Source: Prostheceraeus crozeri (taxonomy: Eukaryota > Platyhelminthes > Polycladida > Euryleptidae). Taken from it: DNA of 64,000 bases. Made by a program: the position numbers and the translations under genes. Every line of letters begins with the position of its first letter. Position 1 is the first letter of the stretch. The notes beneath the pieces are model-generated. The model had not been told where the DNA came from and made no database searches. It saw only the letters and a list, made by a program, of their open reading frames with translations. The DNA is taken from NCBI GenBank assembly GCA_907163375.1, contig CAJQUW010000460.1, positions 558,001-622,000 of the forward strand, given 5' to 3'. Shown piece after piece: positions 44,350 through 57,050 of this stretch.

Positions 44350-45221
44350 CCATGGTGAGGGTTGATAGTGATAAAATGAACAACTGCTTGAGGGAGACTG
44401 TTCGGTTGGCAGTACAGTTGAGCCATGTAGTGAAAGGGATGGTGTTCGTGTGGGTCACTGGTCATAGTGGCTCCGTGGATGATGAATGAGCGCATTAGGC
44501 GACTAATCGGGCGAGGAATTAAGACCAATAAGTGGAGTGCTTCTAAGAGGTGGTGGAAGAACCGTTAGTTGATGCATGGTCGCATGAAAGGTGTATGGTG
44601 AGGGCATGAAGCACAACTTGTGGAGAGTTTGGTACAGGGAAGAATGTTCCTATTCGCATTTCTCAAAAAATTCGGGCAATCTTCCTAAATCGCAATTTTA
44701 CGGTCATGTGTATATATCTGGGAACATGTTGCAATGTGTAAATATTGCAAGAAAATCTGGCAAATCTAAGTAAAAATCTACATCAATCTTAGCAAAAATG
44801 CTTCCACAGATATTTCCGTCTCTTTTTCCCTGGTGCTTCAAGATAAATTTGATCAAACATCCAGAATATGTCTCTTTAATACGGATTTTTGGAAGTCAGT
44901 TTTCCATTTATTCTCTTCAAAGCTTGTAATTATGAACAGTATCTTCAATTTCTTCATAGAACTTCACTGTGGATTCCTGTAATTCTTCCATCGGCCATCA
45001 TATTCATATTTAATTCTTGTAACCATCTCTGACTTTTCTGATGTCTTTCGAAAGTAAAGCATTCTTGGATTGTTCAATTTTGATGACCCGACCTTCTGCA
45101 CTACAGTTACATCAGCTTCCATCTGTTGAACTTACTATCAACTGATATACTCAACTGATTTCATTCGCTCGCATGGCTTGCTGGCATGCGGACGTAGCTT
45201 GCGACCACTGCTCCTCGGTCG
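44350..45221. other. Unassigned sequence
   Basis: No recognisable feature. Confidence 0.35.
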
Positions 45222-45771
45222 TTGCTGTCTTCGATGTCACCCTTCGTTACAATGGTCACGTCAAGTTCTCTCTACCGCTACAGTATTAGTAACTTGCCAT
45301 CGATTCGTCAGAAGAAATGTGCTTGTGTGTCCAGAACCGTAAGAAGGAGATTGTTTTATCACAAAATCTATGTTCGTCATATTCAAGTTCGTGTTTCTAC
45401 CAGTCGACCTAGCACTTACCATGCTACTAAAAAAGCTGAAGTAAATCCTTACAGATATTTTGTAAGTGTTCCAAAGGCTCCCCGAGCTGCTCGACCTGCC
45501 CATCGCATCTCCCTTCTTCCTAATATTATGCTCACCAATATCCGCTCTGTCAGGTAAATTCGATGAATTCTCGACTTTGATGAATTCTCGTTTACCTGAC
45601 ATTTCCATTATTACAGAAACTTGGCTGGATGATACGGTGCTTGATAATTCAATTGGACTCATTGATTACTCTCTCTGTCGTGAAGATCGGAATAATGGCC
45701 TTGGAGGAGGCATAGCGTGCTATATTAGAAAAAACTTTTCTGTCAGTGTTCTTGAAGAAGCAATCACTTGA
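45222..45771 (+). pseudogene. CR1/L2-like LINE endonuclease N-terminal relic
   Basis: The first frame reads RPAHRISLLPNIMLTNIRSV and, after a frameshift near 45555, the second reads KFDEFSTLMNSRLPDISII, TETWLDDTVLDN and LGGGIACYIRKNF. The N-I-R-S-V...K..EF......P.I..ITETWL...GGG...Y order is the start of the endonuclease of CR1/L2/Jockey-type LINEs. The rest of the protein is missing. Confidence 0.75.
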
Positions 45772-45884
45772 AGAAAGCCTGTGTTAAGTCAACTTTGAAC
45801 CATTAGCATTCCTATGACTTGACTCTGAATGACCAAAAATACATTTACCGGCAAAATGTATTATTGAATTGAAAGTGTGCTATT

Positions 45885-46372
45885 TTTGGGTCGAGTGCTT
45901 GGACCTCAGAGAATTTCGCCCCTGCCTGAGACAAGTGAAGCTGTTGTGAGTGCTCCGATTCTTCGTAACAGTCATTGCGGTCAGTCATGGGGTTGTTTAA
46001 TTTTTACAGACACCTAAGACCAAATACAGCGTGTTTTTCCGCATCACTATGTGCCTTGCTGCTTGAGAATGTCACTTTTCAGTGGACTGAACAACAGCAG
46101 AGTGAATTTATCTCAAAGTTTGAAGGACTGCTTATCAAGATATATTCCGTCCGCATTTTTACTGTGATATGGAAACTCCAACTTTCCTGACTACTGACAC
46201 ATCCGGTTATGGCATCTCTGCGCTTTTGTCTCAAAAGTACGTGTCGACTGGTCAAGAACGTCCAGCATACTTCCTCAGCAGAAAGTTTTCCGACACTGAA
46301 AGGACAATCTGTTTTCGAGAAAGAATTTCTTTATGTACTTTGGATAGGCCTGTAGAACACCTGCATCAATAA
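45885..46372 (+). pseudogene. Gypsy-type LTR retrotransposon pol relic (RT thumb to RNase H)
   Basis: One frame reads VLGPQRISPLPETSEAVVS. After a shift near 45985 comes MGLFNFYRHLRPN, then TFQWTEQQQSEF. Another shift near 46170 leads to FLTTDTSGYGISALLSQ, ERPAYFLSRKFSDTER and FRE. This is the end of RT and the start of RNase H of a Ty3/Gypsy-like pol. No LTRs, protease or integrase found; heavily decayed. Confidence 0.7.
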
Positions 46373-46375
46373 TTG

Positions 46376-47268
46376 TGCATAAGGCGCTTAATGAAATGGA
46401 CGGATCAGTGCCTGAAACAGCTTTCATCAAGTTAGCTTGATGGTGCGCTTCGGCCTTGAATAGACGTTCGCATTAAATTGCCATAGACATTTAAGGTCCT
46501 AATTATGATGAGTTTCACAGACCACATTATGTTGTTGATGTGACTGTTAGACAAATATTGATATCTGCAGGTGTGTGCTGCTCTATTACCTCTACGAAAG
46601 TAATTAAATTTTTGGGCAGTATGTTTACTCTTTTTGGACAGTAGCCTACATATTACTGACACCAGACAATGGACCTCAGTCTATTTTGCTTTCAATTTTA
46701 TGACTTTTGCGTATTAGAGGAATAATTCATAGACGTTCCTACGTGCATAACCAACAGAGTAGCAGGGTCATCGAAAGAGTTAATCGAAAACTAAAGAAAT
46801 TAATTTGATCCACATCTACAACATCTCGAATTTGCAAAATGACCATCTTTAGTTGAAACTGGCTTAATAGTAAAAGATTTTTTGCCACAAATGCAGTGGT
46901 AAGTGAAGTTTGAACTGAAGGAGCAACAAATTTCAACGCATTCAGAATGACTGTCTGGTCTACTGATACGTAGTTCAACACTCGGCGTCCTTGGAATGCC
47001 AGGTAAGAATTTATAAATGATAAGTTCCCGCATGGCCTTCGGTAGTTGAATAAGCAAGAATATCAACTGAACTATACCGGCACTTGTGACATATGTAAGC
47101 CTCTTATTTTCTTGACAGGCAGCAAGTTCTTTGTTGTAAACTTAATCAGCGGCTATTGCACCAGCTCAGCCGGCAGGGAGCCTAAAGCTTTGGTCTCGCG
47201 GATACCACATCGGCTGAGCTGTAAATGTATCTCATACTTGTTGAATACAGGAAACTCAAAATCACTCG
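46376..47268. other. Unassigned sequence
   Basis: Nothing recognised; possibly more decayed Gypsy sequence. Confidence 0.35.
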
Positions 47269-47471
47269 ATAGTTTAAGTTGACTGAGGGAAAACCATTGC
47301 TCAACGATGTTGTTTATTCGGCTACAGGTAACACGTTTCGAACGTTACGTCGGTCCCGTTCACGCGAACTGTTGTCGCGAGCAGGACCGAAGTAACGGTC
47401 GAAACGTGTAGCCTGTGACCGAATAAACAACATCGTCGAACCGTGGCTTTCCATTCGTCAACTTAAACTAT
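47269..47471. mobile_element. MITE with ~90-bp inverted arms
   Basis: The ends ATAGTTTAAGTTGAC and GTCAACTTAAACTAT are perfect inverses. Inside, GATGTTGTTTATTCGG, ACACGTTTCGA and CGGTCC are mirrored by the right arm, with scattered mismatches. About 203 bp, so almost fully self-complementary. No clear target duplication. Confidence 0.75.
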
Positions 47472-50400
47472 GCTAAAACAAGCCACGTATGCAATCTTTA
47501 AAGAGATCATTCGATGTAGCAAGAAATAATGATCAGAATGCATCTTGACATGTGGCTGTGTACATACAGACCGCTTCAAAAATAATTGCACAAAAAAGCT
47601 AAGCCATTTTCAAACAAAATTTTCGTGTTGAAGTCCTGGGTCAATTTTGATAAACATATATATTTTTTTCATATATATTTTGGCATATATTTCACTTTCA
47701 TGTGTGGTCAACTGTGGTCAGTAGACCTTATAAAAACAAATTGAGCGTTTTCTTTGATGCAGGATTTCAACAATACAGGACAATTTTTTATGACAGTTGG
47801 CAGACAGCATGAACTGTCAGTCAGCTTCATCATGACACACGGCTTTCAGGATTGGCTAAATGTACAAAAGATACAATAATAATAAGTTCTACCGAAAAAT
47901 TGTTGCTAAAAAAATCTCACAAGATTTTTTCCATAGATGAAGATGCTCAACTTCAATAACCTTTGCACCATGTGAAAGGGTATGTCAAGCACCTTAATTT
48001 GGCAAAGCGATTAAGTTGTCTGGTCAGCTGTGGTCAGCAGACTTAAATGTATGAATGTTTGGTGGTCAATTCGTTCACCGACACCTATAGACGAAACTAC
48101 GCAGTACAGAAAATTAAGATTATCCCCATTGAATCAGGCTCGTGGCAAGCTTTCAGATATAATTTTTTCGAATTTGGACATCAATTTGTGCAATTTCATT
48201 CAATATACACTTTTACCTAATTTTGCGCCACTTTCGCGTTGACAATGTTTTTAACGGTCAACTGCACGCAACTTAACAGCTTCTGTTGTATTAACGATGG
48301 CGCCTTCGAGTTTGGATTTAAAATACTGGTGTCATCAGCTCCAAGAATATGTAAGTTTTATAACAATCGGCCAATCCGTTCACTGACAAAATTCAAATTT
48401 GTATTATTCCCATGGTCAGTCATTCCGTGAGTCATCATTTCCCTCACATGAGGTCAGAAGTAATTCTAATCTCAGATCAGACAAGGGCTTGTCTCGTCTC
48501 TGCACCTGTTCACAGCACCCTCACGCTGTAGGAATGCTGACGCTTGCGTTGCGTCTAATAAATGGAGCAGATTTTCAATGATGAAAAAAAGAGAATGAGT
48601 GAAACGTGGGCCAACATGATATTGATATCTGAAATAACATCGTGAAAGCAACCACTAATTAGGTCTACTTCATTTATTTCGGCAAACCACACCACAATGT
48701 TTCCGGAACCCAGTGTCTCAGCTGACCAAGTAAACAAGTTTACTGATCGATTATCAGCATGCGATTAAAATTGCTGTGCAGGGATTTAGGAAACTATATA
48801 TTCTAAATTGTGACTTCTTTTGCGAAGAAATATTATTTCTGAACTATGTGCGACTCCAAAACACTCAATTTGACAACATCCAAATTACGTGTTCTATTTA
48901 CTGATGCCATTTTACATTTTACCCATCTGTGCTACCGTCACCAATGATTCCAGCTCGGTACATGCTTTATCGGCCGCGAAATCAAAATTGCAACGGCCAA
49001 GGTCTTTGTCATAAACTGATTGTTTTACCAATAATATAAAAGTGCACAACGGTAAATCCATGCTACGTTAGCAATAATATGTTGCACATGAATAACTCCG
49101 TTCTAGAATAGAGACTTGGAACTCTCAAATACAAGTTGAAAAATAGCTGCACTTCTTTGAGAAGTTAAATATTAACTGACAGCCTGCAGCATCTTGGCGC
49201 GAATAATCTCATAAAGTGCATTAATTCTTGATCATGTCAAGCATGACTCAATTCAAGATAAATATGTGCAATAGGCACATACATAAACAAAGCGAAGGAC
49301 AATCAGGCTTTTCAACAAGCCAAATTTGTTCGATTGTCGCTGCATAATATCCAGATATTACTGATTGCACTTCATTAGAATGTCAGCCGATTTGCACAAT
49401 GCCTGATGTACATGAGCAGAATGATGGACATGTTGAAAGAACTCGGTGCCAAAATTAAAATAGTATAGAAGAAAATAAATATAATTGCTATTTCCCTCAA
49501 TATTAATAATGTGCCAAAATTTTAATATTCCGCGAATATATTATAAACATTTATTACTAGAAAAAAACACGAGTTCGATCAATTTTTCTACATCATCAGC
49601 TGATTCGACTCAAACCTGCAAAAAGTCTTATATTGCAAGATTTCTTGATGTAGAATTCTAGCAGTCGTCCTTCTATTAAGCAAACAACATTGATGAAGTT
49701 TCTTGTGCTAGTTGCAACCATAGCAAAAAAGCCAGCTTAAAAAGATGATTTGTAGGTAGTTACAATTTGTGTCTAGAAGAGATAATGGCTATATATATAA
49801 TAAATGGCTAGAAGAGATAGACAAGTACCAAATATCATTGACTCTGAAGGGACCTGATCATTAAAGACAAGGCCTTTTATCAAATATACCGGTATATGCT
49901 GTCGCCGAAACGACGACGGCTTCAAGCTGTTCACATTGGCTGGCGCGTACAGGTCCTCAGCTCTCTGTATGAGGGAGGTCTTCACCATGCTTTTGGCTGT
50001 TGATGCTGTTGTTTTTGCAGTCACATGATGAACTGTTTATTGTGGTCTACAATTCCTAGAGACCCAAGCTTGAAACTGCCTGTACAACACAAAAGTGCGT
50101 AATTAGTTGTGGAAACGTTGCTAGACTCCATGATTGTCACAACCGCTGCATCACGTGTCCAGTAAATATTCCTAGCTCACAGGCTAGAGTTACAATCGGT
50201 CACCATCAATAAACAGGCCGTCCATTCCAGGCAGTTGACCATTCCAGCTCCTGACAAAACTTGTGACTAAAGAAAGTACCCCTTTAATGAATTTTGACTT
50301 GTCTACCACATTGACTCTTACTTGAGCTGAACTAACTTATGTACATTCATCGACCACCAAATATGTTCTCTTATTCAAAATATCTGCATTTTAAAGGGAT

Positions 50401-51255
50401 AGCGAAGGTCTACTTTCAAAATGTATTTCTTTTGGCTCATTCAAAACATTCAATACCATGCTTCTTCTGTTATCGGCATCTTATCGACACTGAATGTGCA
50501 GATTTAGTGCAGAGATTAGGAAACATGTTTTCATGCCTATTACATTTTACCTGCACTTTAATGCAGTTTCAAATTTCAGCAATAGCAAAAATTTGATTGC
50601 AGAAATATTTTCGAAAATATTTGATATTGTTTTCTAAAATTGACTGGCGATCTGACATGATAATCTCAAATAAAGAAAGTAGATCTCTGATTTGTATATA
50701 CTAGCTTCATGCGACCAGATGATCTGAACCACAAGACACTGGTACGCCGAACATACATGAACAATGAATACATGAATACATGGTCAACGATCTGTCAGTC
50801 CAATCTTTGCCTCCTCCTTCATCTAGTTAGCGGCGTTCATGGTTGCTTGGAGAAACGTTTTCTTCAGCTTTTCCACAACCTCAAGCATGTGAGACTTTTT
50901 ATGGGCGAATATGAGTCTCCTGTTTCGAAGAATTGTTTGAACTCAGACTGCTGTCATTCTGAGAACTTTCATTGGGCTCAGTGGGATTATCAGCCGCTCG
51001 GTAATTGCAGCATAATGCGAAGATCAGCTTGCTGTGCAGTCATTCGCACTTTCAATCATTCTACTTGCTTGGAGCATTAGCACGTTTTTTTCACACAGAG
51101 CTGAGCTGACAACTTGCGAACTTAAAAAAATGGAAAATTACCTTTTTTTAGTATTTCAGTAGTATGTTGATGTCTCTAGACAAACAGCCATTGAATTGTC
51201 TTTGCTATGTATTCAAAGGATCAAATAACATTTTTCCCGATGAAAGATTATTGAG
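47472..51255. other. Unassigned sequence
   Basis: Open frames up to 123 codons (50709-51080) lack recognisable motifs. CTGTGGTCAGYAGAC occurs near 47710 and 48027. No RNA genes or transposon ends identified. Confidence 0.35.
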
Positions 51256-51300
51256 TACGTAATAATAATAATAATAATAAAATCTTTATTTTAAGAGGAT
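51256..51300 (-). repeat. LINE-like 3' tail with (TAA)n microsatellite
   Basis: AATAATAATAATAATAAAA followed by TCTTTATTTTAAGAGG on the plus strand reads on the minus strand as CCTCTTAAAATAAAGATTTT then ATT repeats. This is a tail common in CR1/L2-like LINEs. Upstream coding sequence was not recognised. Confidence 0.5.
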
Positions 51301-52779
51301 AACACTGGTAGCAATAGCTAATTTACAATGGTCCTCTAGCATACAGAAAAACATGATTAGGTAGATAAAAGAGAATGAACATCAATTAGAAGGTTTTGAA
51401 GAAATCACATATATAGTTTCGCTTAAATTTCAAAATACTGTCAGCCTCTCGGACACAACGATTGCAGGAATTACGTATACATGAACGAGCGTTGCAGTGA
51501 CTTCGGTTTCCCACGCAGTCTCAAGATCATTGTTTAGAGCTCAGAACATTGACCGCCATGAAACACGGGACACTGAAGAACCTGTGAAGGCAACTGTCTG
51601 TTCTTTTGTAACGATAAATGTGGCTAACTTTCCTTCCAACTAGTCACTGTTGTTTTTTCGATAATAAAAGTACTCAAGAAATTTTGATGATCTATTTCTT
51701 TTCTCGTGAATGTCATGTTACTACTTTTTTTGAGCGCAAAATTTAGAAGTAGTAGCCTTCCATCTATGAAATGATTATGTTCTGAAAGTCAAAGTTCATC
51801 CGTTGACTTTCATATGTCCAGCTCCAGCTGATTTGGGGAACTTCTGTGTCCTGATGGCATAGGAATTTAGCAAATGAAACGATTGACTTGAAGTGAATAA
51901 ACTAGTACTAGTCACGTCATTAATTCGAGGGGCTCCCTCGCGATCAGTAACATGAGAAAGGTCGGTTCCCGGTCGGCCAGGGTGGCGAATTGGTGCATTA
52001 ATTGTGCGTGATATTTTTTCGATAGATAATATGGCAACCTTGAAGGACGTAGTTAAGCTTTAACGGTCCTAGATTCATCAGATTTCATTGATTTAGTTCC
52101 GAAATGGATCCAAATCGTTTAATACAATAGAGCTTTTCATTCAATTTGTTATCTGGTCGACCATTGTAGTTGACGCCCCTCGTCACAACAACGCGTTACT
52201 CAGTAAGACTTAGCATGTGATACAATGCACATGTCAAATTCTTGATGTCATTTACAGCTGACATGAGCGCAAAAGAGTCTCTAAATGTAACTCATGAATT
52301 CCACAAGAAAAGGACAAAATATATTTTGGAAATGCAGTTTTTTTATGTGATAGTAAATACATTCCTTCAAACCCTCATTTTGAAAAAAATAGTTGAATCG
52401 AACAAGATCTGCGTATTGGCCATTACTGTGAGATCAAGGTATTAATTTAAAGAAACATAAGCTTTTTAGCTAAAAGGGAATCACTATTTTGACTCTAAAT
52501 TCTACTGGTTAGATTTGAAAGTTGACCTAAGATATTACCAAAGTATGCTCCCAGTATGCAAATTATAAATACAATCAGGTGAAAACTCTGCTGCATTTGG
52601 TTAGTCAGAATTTTGGAAATCGTGACATTAAGCACACGCTATCCGTTATTTCGTTTTGATTTTTTAGGGCCTGAATTTCTCAAAACTCGTTTGGCTTTAG
52701 TTATTCTCTTCCCTTTACTCATTTCTGAAGCTAACCCATCACAGGTTTCCATATTATTTACATTTATATGCTATGTAGG
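51301..52779. other. Unassigned sequence
   Basis: No recognised feature; part may be the LINE 3'UTR belonging to the tail at 51256. Confidence 0.35.
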
Positions 52780-52899
52780 GCCGCAACGGAATGAGCGTAG
52801 CGGAATCACCAAAGCTGTTTTTTCTATCATAAACAGTATTATATGTTATAGTATGTCATTTATTGAATTTTGACGCGTGCTAACGCGAGATAATGCAGC

Positions 52900-54512
52900 A
52901 GTACGATAGGGCAATTTGGGTCTATTTTAAATAAATTGTTCGGGAAATACGAGTATTTCGCCAATCAATCTGAAATTTTAGATGATGCTAACCAATGTAT
53001 TAACGCAACTTTACATCACATTAGTTCAAATTTGTACCAGTGAGGAAAGTATTAGTGACGAACTTCTCTGTAGAGATGACAATAATAGTTCGACAAACTA
53101 ACTAGATGTACTAAATCTTTGAGTATTTCCATTAGATCATCATGCGAAAATTCGGTGACCCAACTCCAAATCAGTAATGAGCCTTGGTCACTTGAAGATC
53201 ATGGGGTAATTTTGGTCTATAGCCTATTATCTTATTATACTATAGAGTTTTTGATGCATTTCAACTCATCATTTTCAGACATGTATGTTTTCACTTGAAA
53301 CCCATCTGTTCACCGTGACGATGTGCTTGGACGCCTAGAAAATGAGAAACTGAAGCGACAGAAACCAGCGACTCTGTTTAAACAAAGTGTTCCGAAATTC
53401 GATGATCAATCGCATCGCAATCGTTGATTGACAATGGAAATCATCTTGCGTCTACTGAAGGAATTTCCGATTGTGATACTGATACTTGCGAAATGGATGA
53501 CAATTATTCTGAATCAATTCTCTCTCCACAATCAAAGTAGGAGACTGGGTTTTTGTCCAATGCAACGGCATTAAGCCAAAGAAATAGGCCTACGTAGCCA
53601 ACATCATGTCATTGTGTGATGGAAAATACGAGGTTTCATTCCTCCGACAATGTACAGAAGGTGGCAATGCGTATTCTTTCCTAAACTTCCTCGTCACTGT
53701 CATTATAGATGCAGAGGATGTTCTGCAAGTGTTGGATCAACCATCGATCGATATGGCAGACACTTTTTTTAGTGACTTGAAGAAGACATCGTTTTGGTGT
53801 TCATCGTAGACCTTATTTCAATTAGAGACCTTATTTTCGTGATCCCGTAGTCAATAGCAGTAAGTTAAATTGATATTCAGTAAAATTATTGTTTTAAGCA
53901 TTCCACCTATCTACACAATCGTCTAAGAGAAGGGGCTTCAACTCTTCTAGACAGAGGATACCGGCATGTGCCTAGGCAAGCCCTAATATGTAGGGCCCAT
54001 AGACTAATCCAAATCGCTCGAGAAATTCGAATCCCTATTTAATGGTACAAGTTTCATAACATGTGTACCGGTAATCAGAAGTTTCATCTCTCGAACTGAT
54101 TCATCAAAAATGTTAAAGATCTCACTTTAAGCCCACTTTGAATCAGGATAATGTGACATTTTCGAAACGCAGATTATACAACAACATGAGGAGCATCTTA
54201 TCTAACACAGATGGGTAAATTAATACGGAACATAATATCTGAATGCAACTTATGACAGAAAAATCAAAATAAACCCAAATTACCCCATGCATGGGGCAAA
54301 TTGGGTATGTTTGTTACCCTTCAAATCGAGATCTCTGAGTTAGAGTAGACGACGATATATTCGCTATCAATCAAAATATTCTTGAAGTACAAACCCAAGG
54401 TGCACATCTGAGAGAAAAACGGAATCTCAAGCATCTCTTCATTAAAAGTTGTGAATCTCTAAACAAAAAAAAGATCGAATTTAGACCCAAATTACCCCCA
54501 TCACACCCTACT
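52900..54512. mobile_element. Nested DNA transposon remnant with CCCAAATTACCCC motifs
   Basis: The left end region GATAGGGCAATTTGGGTCTA and the right end region TAGACCCAAATTACCCCCAT are inverted. Further copies of the motif occur at 53205 and, as a 34-bp palindrome, at 54273-54306. It contains a plus-strand coding relic (53560-53810). Target duplication not identified. Confidence 0.5.
53560..53810 (+). pseudogene. Transposase C-terminal-domain relic
   Basis: The frame contains MSLCDGKYEVSFLRQC, NAYSFLNFLVT and IIDAEDVLQVLDQP, preceded in the same frame by GDWVFVQCNGIKPKK and a stop. The GDWV.V.....Y...V....F.V.FLR....F..P...D...V....L..P pattern resembles a small C-terminal domain seen in invertebrate pogo/jerky-like and related transposases. 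Catalytic parts were not found. Confidence 0.35.
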
Positions 54513-54879
54513 CAACGAAAATGGATGATTGTCAGCTACTTCCTAATATCTACCTAAAATGTATTTACTAAAATCTTGCCTTAACTGCCGAGTCTCTATA
54601 CTGTTGGAATCATGGTTAGAGTATTTTGACAAAGCTCCACGTCTTTCGAAGCACGATTGAATAGACACAGGCGATTGACGGCTTCTGAGCGGTTTATTGA
54701 TTGATTTTCCCAAGATTTTGTTCGTTGATCGCCACTGGACGCTATGTGAGTGGGAATAGATGGTCACAGAGTAAACTGTGCTTCGCTGTCGTACTTTGGC
54801 TGAAAAAGCTGTTTAGTGTGTACCGGTATACTATCATGAGATATCGTAGATGGAGAATCTATTCTGGACAGACAGTCGT

Positions 54880-55588
54880 TAGTCCAGCAGGCAGAACGAG
54901 TTTCTGCAGGGAACGGGCCGAAAGTGAGACTTTCACAGAATGATGTACACCCTATGTCTACTACGGATAGGCACGGCTGCCGAGTTCTAGTGAGTTCCTC
55001 TTCTGGTCAGACAGGATCAAAGAAAAACACATGTAAATCCAATGGGACGGAGATTGCAGTCTTTAGGTAAAATGAAATTTCGCATGTTTTCTCTGATTAA
55101 ACGAAAAGCACTAAGCCCAGAGCCATAATTTTTGACATGAATATCTTCAGGTAATTTTCTATGATGTACATGTGCTATTTACATGCATCTAATCGGCAAT
55201 GTATGTGAGAATTTGGTTGAATGTGGTTAAAGCTGCTCAAAATGTTAGTGTTTGCCGACATTAAGGGGCTCGCCAAATCAAAATGTGTAAAGCTTTATAG
55301 ACAAGGGTGCATGAAGTTGAAAGGAAATGACCTGAAGACATTCCATGCCAAAACTTGTGACTCTGGGCTTTGTTCTTTTCATTTAATCATAGAAAACATA
55401 CAATATTTCATTTTAGCCAGAAGCTGCAATCTGCATCCCATTGGATTTACATGTATTTTTCTTTGATCGTGTCTGACAAGAAGAGGAGCTCACTAGAACT
55501 CGGCTGACGCACCTATTCGTAGTAGACATAGGGTGTACATCATTCTGTGAAAGTCTCACTTTCGGCCTCGTTCCCTGCAGAAACTCGT
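54880..55588 (+). mobile_element. Foldback element, copy 2
   Basis: The left arm starts TAGTCCAGCAGGCAGAACGAG and the right arm ends GCAGAAACTCGT at 55588, lacking the last ~15 bases of the terminus. The central segment (55150-55320) is the reverse complement of the centre of the copy at 62949, so the two inserted in opposite orientation. Confidence 0.8.
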
Positions 55589-55639
55589 CTCAGAAAGTCT
55601 TGAAAATGAAAGAACTCTGTCTCAGCCTGCTCCTTTGAA

Positions 55640-56050
55640 GCCCTACAGGGTATAGATATATTGTTCCAGCAGTCGGACATGTGGACAGATGGTGCAAGTT
55701 CCCAGTATAAAAATCGGTTCATGCTTTTATCTCTACCCATTCTTTTGCAAAACACAATTCCTTTTACATGGAATTATTTTGCAACTAGTCATCGAAGATC
55801 TCCTAATAATGCATTGGGAGGTACCGCGAAGCGCATAGTGCGTTCTCATATTGCCTCCAGGCAAGAAAATGTCGTTATTGCAGCATTTTCCCTTGAAGTT
55901 GCGATGCAAGCTACTGAAGGAATTAATTTTAAATCGATATGAGATGGTGATGTTTTCAGGTATAAACAATCCGAACATCAGGACGGTGTAAAGAAACTTT
56001 CACAAATAATTAGGATCACTGCGTTGAAGCATCTGCTACTTCGTTCACAA
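55640..56050 (+). pseudogene. Unclassified DDE-like transposase fragment
   Basis: The frame reads ILFQQSDMWTDGASSQYKNR, then FTWNYFATSHRRSP, NNALGGTAKRIVRSHIA, and after a stop YKQSEHQDGVKKLSQI. The DG.S.QYKN...W.(F/Y)FATSH...(D/N).(I/L)GGT.KR order is one I associate with a widespread, mostly unnamed invertebrate transposase-like family; the first Asp may be catalytic. It begins about 50 bases after the foldback copy. Further right, FIQVNYPWICFICKVAHEE (near 56165) could belong to the same protein. Confirming the superfamily needs a profile search. Confidence 0.5.
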
Positions 56051-56631
56051 GGACAAGTTTCACTGTGAATGTTGGTCTACTGCAAATGAAATCTACTAAA
56101 ATGAAGAATGAACAAATTTAATGAGCAGGAGAGAAGATCACGGAAAGCCAAAAGTTGACCAAGTTTATTCAGGTTAACTACCCGTGGATCTGCTTTATTT
56201 GTAAGGTGGCGCATGAGGAAATAAACGATCCCAACATGCAGGAGGATTGATTGACATGCAAAGAATACATTTATCTGCCTTCCACGATGTTGTGCAGAAA
56301 CAAGTGAACTACTTTACCGAAGTGTCATTTTTAAATGTGGCCATTACTGATCAAGAAACACTGTGTGGTTATATTTGAAATATGTTGTGGTTTTCCTTAA
56401 AGTAAAAGGAATCGTGTTTTCAAAAAAATAGTCCTGTTGGCTATAATTTGCAGTAGGCCTACTTCACATTATACATCACGGATAGTATCAGTCCATCTGG
56501 ATTGAGCTATAATTGTACAGATTATTCATGAGATAGATGTTAAAACATTTCATTATCCATCTATTCTTTGGAAATTAGTTAGTTCATCTTTTAAGTGCTC
56601 TAGAATTACATAGTTTGAATTAGGACAAAAT

Positions 56632-57032
56632 GTGATTCCGTTACGCTGATTCCGCTACGAACGTTATTTTCGAAACCAGTGTCATTTGGGTCATGACTTT
56701 GATAGATCAGAAAATTAAAAGTTATGTATGGAAAGTTCTATCTATAATGCTTGCTGTGTGATAACCACGATAATTTTGCATTTTTACATTAACAGAAATA
56801 TCGATTAAATAATACATAGCAATTTTGTCCTTTTTTCTGCGTGATTCCGTCACGAAATGTTTAAACGCATCATAAGACTGATTTACGAGCATCAATTATT
56901 ATGCTTTGCGGATATGTTATTTATGCGTATGTAAAAATATTGTATGCGTGATGAATAAATCCTTTGATGGTTTTTCCATGCATATGATATCGCTGAAATT
57001 CTTTACTTAGAATATTTGGTGATTCCGTTACG
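56632..57032. repeat. Four dispersed TGATTCCGTTACG-type motifs
   Basis: GTGATTCCGTTACGC (56632), TGATTCCGCTACG (56648), GTGATTCCGTCACG (56842) and GTGATTCCGTTACG (57021) lie in the same orientation. Two more occur inverted at 52787-52812. The spacing is irregular, which argues against a satellite and for protein-binding subterminal sites. Confidence 0.6.
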
Positions 57033-57050
57033 ATGGAATTCATGAATTAT

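Larger units (their letters stand above)
52780..57050. mobile_element. Putative larger DNA transposon with GTAACGGAATCA repeats
   Basis: The left side has CGCAACGGAATGAGCGTAGC followed by GGAATCACC (52787-52815). The right side has the inverse arrangement GTGATTCCGTTACGC then TGATTCCGCTACG (56632-56660), with further copies at 56843 and 57020. Two tandem 14-bp repeats in inverted orientation at opposite ends suggest termini or subterminal repeats of one element. Between them lie an unclassified transposase fragment (55640-56050) and two nested elements. Exact ends and target duplication were not established. Confidence 0.4.

Noticed and set aside
50709..51080. 123-codon plus-strand frame
   Set aside because: No motif or low-complexity explanation; insufficient to call a gene.
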